NCBI GenBank assembly: GCA_003116995.1
Contig: BDSL01000064.1
Coordinates: 372,001 to 436,000, forward strand
Source of the DNA: Yamagishiella unicocca
Taxonomy: Eukaryota; Chlorophyta; Chlorophyceae; Chlamydomonadales; Volvocaceae
Reading direction: 5' to 3'
DNA: 64,000 nt
The position numbers and the translations under genes were made by a program. Below, piece by piece: positions 35,340 to 45,100 of the stretch. The notes under the pieces are model-generated. The model searched no databases. It was not told where the DNA came from and saw only the letters and a list, made by a program, of their open reading frames with translations. Numbering within the stretch: the stretch's first letter is position 1; each line of letters begins with the position of its first letter.

Positions 35340-37546
35340 TTATCCCAGCAACAACAACGGTACTTCCAGTTCTGACTGAGGCACTGCCAGATGTTCCACC
35401 GGCGGCAGCTGCAGCAGCTGGTTCCACAGCTCGAGCAGCATAAGCAGTCGGTCTCGCTCGCTGCCTGCCCTCTCATCGTCCCAGTAAGCCTGCGCTACCT
35501 GTGGACCGGTTTTTGGTTTCAGGGTTTCAGGCCAGTCTGGCGGAGTCTTATATAAGCCATGAGTCAAGAGACGGCCCAGTCAGCGGAGTCTTATATAAGC
35601 CATGAGCAAAGAGACGGGAATGGCCGGACGGGGTTAGCGGTGGGTAATATCCAACGGTGATATGCCTAGGCATGTACCAGTACGTACTGCGTCGGTACGA
35701 GTTGCCCCGTAGTACTTCATGTGCTGGATCCTCAGCCAGAGGCCAGTGTGCGCTTATAAGGCCCTCCCAACCACCCACGCACCCGCCCACCTACCTGGGA
35801 CATGGCGTAAAAGAGCAAGAAGTTCGGTTTGTACGACTTGCCGTCGGGTACGGCCACCTTTAATCGAACCGCCTGCAGCTGCCGTGCTGCGCTGGCTTCC
35901 GATCCTCCCGCTGCCGCCGCCGCCCTGGCCTCCGCCTCAACCACCGCCGCGGCTTCCGCCGTGGAGCACAGCAGCAAGAGGCACGCTGCGCTCGGTATGT
36001 GGAGATAGGAGACGCCGGTCTGTAGCCAGTCGACCGGCAGCTGCGCCGCGGCCGCCTGCACAGATAGCTGCTGCATCCACGCCGCCAGAGCCTCTGGCGC
36101 CCAAGCCAGAGCTGCGACCAGCGGTCCTCTGAGCATTACAAGGTGGATAGCCGCGGCGGTAGATGTGTGGTTCGTGTCGGGAGTGGCTGCCTCCAGCACA
36201 CCCACCGATGAAGTGGCCACCAATCGCTGCAGCGCCAGCTCCATAGCGAGGCAGGGAGCCGCTTCCGTGCGCGCGGGTGTCATCAGGGGCTGTCTGCAGG
36301 CGTCCAGGGCAGTGGGCTGTCCAGCTGCTCGGAGGCGCAGTTGGCACATAACGTCACGCAGCACCAGATCCTGCGGCTTGCCGAGCAAATCGAAAAACAT
36401 CAAGGCCGCTGGAGCCTCCACTGGACCGGCAAGGCAGAACGTGTCGATCTCAAACAGATCGCAGCGGTCCATCAGCATCTGCATCCGCTGCGAGGTGACG
36501 AAGCCGGGGCCGCCCGCGTAGATCTCCACGCCTTGCACGCGCAGGAGGTTCAGCTGTGGGCCCAGCGCGCGGCACCTCAGAAGCACCCTGCTAGCAAACT
36601 CTGCAAAGCCGTCCAGCTGCACCACGGCGGCCACATGCATGGACGTGAAGCGCCCGTCCGCAAGGCGAATCTCCAACTTGCAAACGCCCTCGTCGCTGTG
36701 CTCGATGAGTTGAAAGTCAGGGAGGTTGAGGACTTGGAGGCCCGGTGGCAGGTTGTCCATGAGCTGGAGCAGAACGCCAAAATCGCTGCTGCCTCCGGTG
36801 ACAAACGAGATGCTGAGCTCCGTGAGCAGGTGCAGCTGCGCGATGCTCGCGATTACTCCTTCATCCATTATGCTTGTCAAATTCCATCTGTCGCCTGCGT
36901 CCAGGACGGTGAGGCACTCCAGCCGGCCCGCCAGTGAGCCCACGCTCTGCAGAGCGCAGCAGCTAGGCAGCGTGAGGCGCCGCAGGTGGCGCAGGGATAA
37001 CAGCGCGTCGTACAGGAGCTGCTGCTGAAGCGGTTCGTACGACAGGCCGACGTAGATGCCGACTTCGCACAGGTTGCACAGTCTGTGGAACAAAGACGAA
37101 AGAGCGATGGCTGGCATGACGGCCTCCATGGAATCCTTCACGTGCAGGGTCGTGATGCCGTGCAGGCGCTCTAGTGGCTGGCCCGCGAAGGGCAGGGCAA
37201 GCAAGGTGCCAGGGTCGGCTTCGTCGTCGTCGTCGTCCTCGTCGTCTCTTTCAAGGTTGACAGTGAACTCTTTTAAACGCGGCCAATGCCTTAGCGGCGG
37301 ACGACACCCTTCCTCCCAGAGCGTGTTGCATTGCGCCGTGACCTTCAGGGAGAGGTGACGAATGCCACCGTCTATAACTTCGCGCAGTGCCCGTAACGCC
37401 AGTCGTGCAGGTTTGAGGCAGCCTTGGGACTGCAATACTGTAACGATGGCGTCCTGGCCCCGCATATCCAACGCTCCAAGCACAGCAGGAAAGGTCGGTC
37501 GCGGTCGCAGGAGCTCAAAATTTTCCATTATTAATTCCGGCGCCAT
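35340..37546 (-). CDS. LRR/F-box-like protein of unknown function
   Basis: Two exons on minus: a long one ending at 35795 and a last one 35498-35340, joined phase 0 through CAG|GTAGGTGG ... CACAG|GTAGCG. The first ATG in frame is at 37546; the frame is open without ATG back to 37630, where a TAG stops it, so a short upstream exon is possible. Product about 636 aa. The N-terminal part resembles an F-box-like segment (ARLALRALREVIDGGIRHLS), followed by irregular Leu-rich repeats (LRHLRRLTLPSCCALQSVG, LECLTVLDAG) interrupted by an Asp/Glu run, and an Ala-rich C-terminal half. Volvocine genomes hold many such proteins, often assumed to be ubiquitin-ligase adaptors; that is inference. Last residues LLLLG. 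Confidence 0.72.
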
Positions 37547-38178
37547 TTCCACATCAACAAGTGTATGAATTGTGGAGAAGGCGTGAAGTGCGTGGAGACA
37601 TAACCTACGACATGTAGGACCATCCACGGTCTATCCAGGACGCCAAAACATGTATCGGTCCACACTCACCGCGCATCTGCACACAAAAGTCAAGAATAAA
37701 CAGCCAAGTAGGACTGACAAGTTTTCAAGCACGGCCAGCGCGACATTGCCCTCGCTTGGATGCAGACACCTTGCGTGTGTTCCGTCACAGACAAATGCCG
37801 GCGTCTTCAGGCTTTGGTTGTTATATAAAATAATAAGCACAGAGGTTGCGCGCCGATACAGGCCGGATACAGTCGGCAAGCATACTTGTGTTATTTTTTA
37901 AGACGTGTTCTGTTTTAGTCGCAAATCCAAATCTAGTGTTGAGCTGTGTTGCAAAAGCACCGCATGTCTGCGCACACTTAGCCCAAGCCAGGCAAGGCCA
38001 GGTTGAGCCCAGCGGAGTCAGCTGGGGCTAACCTTTTGATCGCGTGCTGCGGCTGGCTGCGGCAATATATTATATGTAGCGTACATCCTCACTAGCGCTT
38101 TAGTGGTGGCTCGTGGGGTTCAGGGTCGTTGAGGCGGGTCCGGCCACAAACTGCGGCTAAACAGGCACCTACCTGCAG
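37547..38178. other. 5' flank of the LRR gene, no gene seen
   Basis: Presumed promoter/5' UTR of the minus-strand LRR gene and 3' flank of the next gene. An AT-rich patch ATATATTATATG lies at 38064-38075. Confidence 0.35.
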
Positions 38179-38823
38179 CTAGGGTAGCAAGCAACACAGC
38201 AGCACACCGCCCTTCCGGGACCCGCTGTCACGCACGTAACGGGGACGCGGTGGAATATCATACCTGGGTCTAGCAGAACGAGAGGGTATGCCCGCCATGG
38301 CAATTGCTTGGTGGCGTGCTTGCTTCTCATGTGCGTCGTCTTGTATGTGCAGGCGGACAGCGGTGCTGCGCTGTCTGGATTCTGCTGCCAGGCCAACGAA
38401 AGGAAGTGCCAGCACTGCCGGTAGATCCAGTAGATCTGCATCTTCGCTGTCGATGGTCAGGATGTCAAGAGTCGGTGCTGAAGGCCGGACCTGCCGCTCC
38501 GTGAGGACTGTACGGAGAATTTAATAAGCAAAAAGCGCCAACTGCCCATCTCGAATTAGAACAGAACAGATCAAGCAATATTGGGTTAGGAATGAAGGGA
38601 GACACCAGCCAGGACTGTGCTTTAGTCAGCACCTCACGTGCACTGGCAAGCCTGGAACCCCAGTCGCATCCCTGATGGACTCAGCCACCGCCGCCGCCGA
38701 GCGGCTGCTGCAGCATTCCAGGATCACAGCTGTGGTGTGTGCTGCTGGCCCTAGAGAAACAGCAGTGGCCCATCGGGGCCGTCGCTGGGCCCACTGCCCA
38801 GCGACCGTCGTGCTGAGGGCCAT
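38179..38823 (-). CDS. Small hypothetical protein, tentative two-exon model
   Basis: Exon P 38823-38638 reads MALSTTVAGQWAQRRPRW... and ends before GTGAGG. Exon Q begins after the acceptor at about 38508 and reads LTERQVRPSAPTLDILTIDS, then DADLLDLPAVLALPFVG, to a stop at 38179. Both stretches have protein-like composition and no domain I recognise. Exon P ends in phase 0 while Q needs phase 1, so a small exon or a different donor is missing, or they belong to separate genes. Treat the boundaries as provisional. Confidence 0.35.
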
Positions 38824-39066
38824 GTTCAATGAGTAAGGTGTAAGTAAGGTTACACACGTCATTTGAAATCCTCACAGGCCGTGTCAAGTCTTAAAAGCAG
38901 CTCCTTACTGGACCAGACTGTACCGATGCCGGTAGTTCAGCGTAAAGTATCATATCCAGCAGCGCGCAAATATGGTTCTGACAGTCAGGGAACAGCCCGA
39001 CATGCGAAGTCTGCGTTCAACGGCTTACTAACCATGCCGGCCCATCCAGGGTCGCACCCAAATGCT

Positions 39067-39071
39067 TTACA
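39067..39071 (-). terminator. TGTAA polyadenylation signal of the helicase gene
   Basis: TGTAA on minus 73 bp after the helicase stop codon. Confidence 0.5.
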
Positions 39072-39143
39072 CAATATACACAAGAGGACGTCCTATGCCC
39101 CTGCGTCGCATGCAACCTGCCAGGAAAGCGACAGCTGGTCAGC

Positions 39144-42100
39144 CTAGCCGCGCTTCCTATCTGTGGCACCCTGCTTTCTCGCCTGCTGCGGCCGGCCCTG
39201 CTGCCGCCCCCCGGCGGCCTTCTGACCCTGCCCTTGGCTCTTCATCTTTGCGAGCTTCTTCCGCAGCCGCCCCGGCATGGGCTTGTACTTCTTCTTCGCT
39301 GCCTCGTGCTCGCCCCCCTCAGCGAAGTCGTCGTCGTCGCTGGCTCCTCCATCGCCCGCGCCCAATCCCTCCATTCCGCTCCCCCCTCCCACCGCAAGAG
39401 CCGTCTTCCGCTGCTGCAGCACCGACCTGCCGGCAGGCCCCCCCGACCTGACCTTGACAGCCCCCGGTTCGTCATCCGGCTCCGAATCCGACCCACTGTC
39501 CCGCGCAGCACGCCAGCCACCCCGGCCGCGGGCGGCGGCGGCGCCGCCGCCGCGTCCCTCATCGTCGCTGTCGCTCAGAAAGTCCGAATGCCGTACGGGG
39601 ATGATCGGCTTATTCCGAGTGGGCAGCCCCCAGGCTGACGCCGCCTTCGCTTTAGCCGCCGCCGCCGCAGCTGCCTTCTCGGCAGGTGCCTCACCGCCAT
39701 TGGCGCCCCCGCGGGACCCCGCCGCCGCCGCCTTCGCCCCGGCCTTGCCCTTGCCCTTGGCCCCTGCCGCCATCAGCGGCTGGTCCGGGTAGTATCCGAG
39801 CCCCAGCGGCCCCCGCTTGAACACGAAGCCCGCCAGGGCGCCAGTAAACGTCTTTGATGCCACGAACGCAGCCGGCCGCCCGCCGCCCGGCTGCTGTTGC
39901 TCCTGCATCGCTCGACGCTGCTCCTTAGTAGTGGGAACCATCTGGGCGTCACCCGCTCGGCCCTTCCGCGTCGCCTCTCCCGCACCCGCATCCGCGGCCG
40001 CAGCCGCCACCGCCTCCCGCCGCGCCTTCTTTCCAGCCGGCTGCCGCGCGCCGTCCTTCCCTCCGGCGCCGCCCCCCTCACCATCCGCCTCCGTCGCCGC
40101 CTTCCCGGCCTGCTGCCGTTCCTGCTGCTTCGACAGCTTCCTCTTCATCAACGTGGCAATCGCCAGCGCATCCCGGTGCCCCAGCCCCTCCAGGAGGTCG
40201 TCCGCGGCGCCCAATACCTCGTCCGCGAAACTGAGCCCATCGCCCTCGCGGGCAGCCGCAGAAGCATCGCCCTCGTCGTCGTCGCCCTCGTCGTCGTCGC
40301 CGTCATCGGTGGCGGCGACCCCGCCTTCTCCCATGCGCGCCGCCGCCGCCGCCGCCGCCGCGGCACCCTTGCTCCCCAGCTTCTGCTCCGCCACGCTCCA
40401 AGCCGCCGCGAGCGCCGCCAGGTTGGGGTCGACCGATTGCCCGTGCGTTTGGAGCAGCTCCAGCAGCGGGGGTGCCAGGGGGGCCTGCATGCCGGAATAC
40501 AAAAAACCGGTACAATATCACACCGGTAAGTAAAATATACGGTACGGTACGGTACGACAAAAGGGTATTGCTCAAGGGTATTGCCAACCTAATCTTGGGC
40601 ACGGGGGTTCAGGCGGGTTGAGTGTTCGTGCCCCTTCCAAGTCCGCGAGACACACGCTTCCTCAACGGCCCCAACCCCAAAACCCTGCTCCCTCAAACTG
40701 CCCATAAACCCTAAACCCTAGGTGGTTTCCCCGCCTTGAGTTTCCTCAGCGCCCAGCCGCCGCGCCCCTGCGCTGCACTGCACCCACCAGGTTGCGAGTG
40801 AAGAAGCTGTACGAATGGCCGTACGCGGCGAGGCGACCCGTACGGCCGACGCGGTGCACGTACGTCTCAAGACGCGTGGGGAAGTCGTAATTGACGACGT
40901 ACGGCAGCGACCGGATGTCGAGACCGCGAGCTGCCACGTCGGTGGCCACAAGCACCTGCAGGCGTACGGCAAGATGGAATGAGCGGCCGGGGCACAGCGG
41001 CGGGGACAGCACGGGGTGATGCGTTGCGAGTCAGCATATGAGTCAGCATATGAGTCAGCATATGAGTCAGCATATGAGTCAGCATATGAGTCAGCATATG
41101 AGTCGGCAGCCACTTCAGGACATCCAGCGACCCACTGCCGGAGCCGCGTGGTTTGGGGCTACGCGACCGTGCCTGCTGGGGAGGGAGCACCTCCTGAGGT
41201 CCTGACCCTCAACCCCCCTCACCCCCACACCCCCACCGTCACGGGTCTTCCTCGCAACCCGCCCACCGCCCCTCCAGCCCCCCGTGCCAGCCTCACCTGC
41301 GCCTTGCCGCTGCGGAAATCCGACACGGCCTGGTTGCGCTCCGTCTGCAAGTAAAAGAAACACCGAAAGAAGGGGCGGCCGGAGTCGCGTCAAGGCGGGC
41401 CAACCAACGAACCAGCCAATACGCTAACCTCCAACCAACCCGGCCAACCCGGTCGGTTTATCACAGACACCCGACCGAGCGCCGACGCGCCTGGGCGCCG
41501 AAGCACAATCGACGCCCGCGCACGTGCCGTACGGCGGTTGGCGCCCGCCCCCATCGCGCCTCGGCTCACCTGCGAGCGCTGCCCGTGCAGCTGCGCGACT
41601 TTGTAGCCCTCCCTGGAGAGCGCGGTAGCTAGGAAGCGCACCGCCTTGACCCGGTTGGCAAACACCAGCACCCGGGGCACGTTGCGGCAGCCGGCGGGGA
41701 TGGCGTCCCGGATGCGCCCAAGGTGTTTGAGTAGCTTGTCGGGCTTCTTGTGTTCGGCGCACACATGAACCACCTGCAGCAGGACCGTGGAGGGGCGAAG
41801 GGAGCAAAGGCGGGAGATGGGGGGGGGCGAGAAAGGGGGGTCGTACGGAGTGGTTGGCGTCGGTTAGCGTCGGTTGGCACGGGCTACGGCGTTGGGCATC
41901 ATGGCCTAACCAGGCAACGTGTGTCTAGACGTCACGCGAGTGGTTTCGGGTTGGGAGCTAGTGGCGGCGGTGGCGGGAGCGGCGGCGGCTGTGGGCTCAG
42001 ATCAAGAAATTCAACCAGTTGAGTAAATGTCCTCACATCTTCATCAGAAGCGCGGATAAACTCATTCGTCATCATCGCCCACGACTCGCCGCGGCCACCG

Positions 42101-45100
42101 CCGCACGCAGCCACCACCGTCTGTGTTATGCTCTCGCAATCGCTTCCGCCCCCCCGCTGCTCATGACGGCAAGACCCAAGCACCCCACCGGACCATGCAA
42201 CCCCCCCTAACATCCCTCGCTGCAACTTCTTCCCCACGTGTCCCCCGTCCCTCCCCAGCCCTCCCTCCCCAGCCCTTCCTCCCCAGCCCTTCCTCCCCAG
42301 CCCTCCCCTCACCTGAGTGATAGTGCGGCTGATGGCGTTGGCGCCGCTGGAGCCCACGGTCACCACCTCCGGCTGCCGCAGCCATATCGCAGCGGCAACC
42401 GCCACGTCAGAGGGCATAGTGGCGCTGAAGAGCATCACCTGCGGACGAGGGATCCCGCAAGGAGCGGCCGGGTCCTTCGCCCCGCCGTCCGCCTGCTGCT
42501 GCTGCGGCGGCGGCGGCGGACCCTTGCCCTTCTTCTTCTTACCAGCCTTGGCTCCGTCAGCAGGCGCGGCTGCTGCTGCTGCGGCGGCGGCGACAGCCTC
42601 GGCCTCGTCCGAGGGTTTCAGCAACATGCCGTACAGCCTATCCAGTTGAGGCTTGAAGCCCAGCGAGAGCATCTTGTCTGCCTCGTCGAGCACCAGGTAG
42701 CGCACGTGGCCCTGCATGGGGTGGGGCAGCGGGTTGCGGAGCATGTTGGTGCGTGTTGCCTCGTGGGACTGGGCTGGGGCCGGGGCGGGCGGGGGGTGGG
42801 GATTTTATAACAGAATCCGGGGGTGGGGGTTTTGCGACGGCACGAAGTGGTTTTTAGGTGACGGACCGACGGGGCTGTTAACCGTTGAAGCACTTAAAAA
42901 AGTAGCTACAGTGCTCCCCGCGGCATCACGACCCAGGGGACCACGACCCAAGGCACTCATTCGCACCTGTAGCTTCAGCTCCCCGCCATCCACCAGGTCC
43001 AGTACTCGCCCGGGAGTGGCCACCAGCACGTGCGGGTGCTTGCCAGCGAGCAGGGCAGCCTGGGGAGAGGGGAGAGGAGGTAACAACGCGTGGAGGCACG
43101 GCGGTGGGGTATGTTTAGAGTAGAGCCAAGCAACGCGGAATCAACAAGGATGGATGTCGAGGCGGCTGTGCGAAGGACGTGCCTATATCCGCTCCCAGTC
43201 CTCTTCCCTTCCCAACTTTCGGCTTCAGGTTCATCGGCCCCACGGCGCAACTCGCGCCCGTCGGTAGGGCCCGCTTTGGGTGTGTGGCAACTATAAACTA
43301 TAACCACCGCGAGAAGCGAAGAGAAGGCTCCGCAGATGTGCGAGTGTTGGACCCACATCCAGCTACCCATTTGGCGGCCTGCCGGCAGCACACAAGTGTA
43401 CGCACCTGCTCCTCGCGCGGAGCTCCACCGAAGACGCAGACCGTCCGTAGACCCGTCACGGCGCGAGTAGCCCGGCACTGACCGGCAACCTGCGGAGCTT
43501 GGATGGCGGCAGAGGCGCAAGAGGGCAGAGGCACTGCGGGGAGTAAGTGGCGCGATGCGGGGGCGGCGGCCACGGGTCGCGGGACGGGCTGGGCGGGCGT
43601 ATATCCGTGAAAGATTACTCCCCTTCACCGCGTCGCAGCTGTGTACACCAGGTGAGCGTAAGATGTTTTCGTCCTCAGCCAGGAGTTCCCAACGCATTGG
43701 AACGGTGCATGCGTCTGTGATGCTGTCGCCTACTCGATTGGCTCAGATCAAGAAATTCAACCAGTGTTTGTCCGTTGTCCTCATCTGCTAGATCAGCAGC
43801 GCGGATAAACAAATTATTCGTCATTGCCAGACCGGAAAGAGTGGAGTCTGCTGCCTGAGACGGACGCAGCTTCCGACAAAAGGGTTGTATCCAGACTAGA
43901 GAAAATTGCTTTGGGTTTGAAAACGCGCACGCCGTAGGAGCATGCATGGGACACGCCGCACAAGCAGTGGCTCAGATCAAGAAATTCAACCTTAGTTTGT
44001 TCTTTGTCCTCATCTGCTAGATCAGCAGCGCGGATAAACAATCTCGTCATCATAGCCACAGAAAGGGACAAGACAGGCTGATGGCGGGATGGCGAGGAAT
44101 CCCACGTAGGGACGAGCAGTGCACTGCAGGCGACCTCCCGCAAATCCTCATAGACCACAATTGTTGCGTGATGCATGACAGGCAGGGGGGCAGCCGGGCG
44201 CTCAACTAAAGGGAGTCACCGGGCACCGGCTCCCCTTTTTGGATCCTGGATCGCACCTGCTGCGCCAGTTCGCGCGTGGGCACCAGCACCAGCAGGATGG
44301 GGCCCTCGGGGTTGGTGGCGTTGGAGTGGCCGTCTGCCTGCCAGAAGCAAGTGAGGACATGGGGTGGGGTTTTACGTGGAAACGCCTCGACGCAAATAAG
44401 GGCCCTTTGTGCAACCGTGCAAACTAGTGCGGTGACGGAGCAGTGCAAGACTCCCGTTCGGACCTAGTGAGCAAACCCACTGAACAGGAGGCGGCGGCTG
44501 TGGGCTCAGATCAAGAAATTCAACCAGTTGAGTAAATGTCCTCACATCTTCATCAGAAGCGCGGATAAACTCATTCGTCATCATCGCCCACGACTCGCCG
44601 CGGCCACCGCCGCAATCCCCTAAGCGGTTACGTAAAATCCTGATAAGGTGCGACTGTGAGTCCCGCACCGAGCCGTACGGCAAGCAAGGTGTGCAGACAT
44701 AGCGCCGACGCGTACGTGCATGGGGTGATCTACATAACTGATTCCGAACGAGTCGCACCCGAGTGCTTTGTGCGATATGTACGGCGTGCTGCGTTCATCC
44801 CCATGATCAGCGCTATGCGCGCTGCGCAGGGGGGGTGGACGCAAGTGGTGGCTCGGATCAAGAAATTCAACCTTAGTTTGTTCGTTGTCCTCATCTGCTA
44901 GATCAGCAGCGCGGATAAACAAATAATTCATCATCGCCAGACCGGAAATAGTGGGTTTGTACGACAATCGCCGCCTGAGACGGACGCAGCTTCCGATACT
45001 CGGGTTGTTCCCAGGCTAGGGAAAATGGCAAGAGGGTTCAAAAAGCGCACGCCATAGGTAAATTATGCATGGGACGCGCAGCATGGATATAAGCGATGGC

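Noticed and set aside
39817..40533. Plus-strand 238-residue frame
   Set aside because: Antisense to the Ala/Gly-rich last exon of the helicase.
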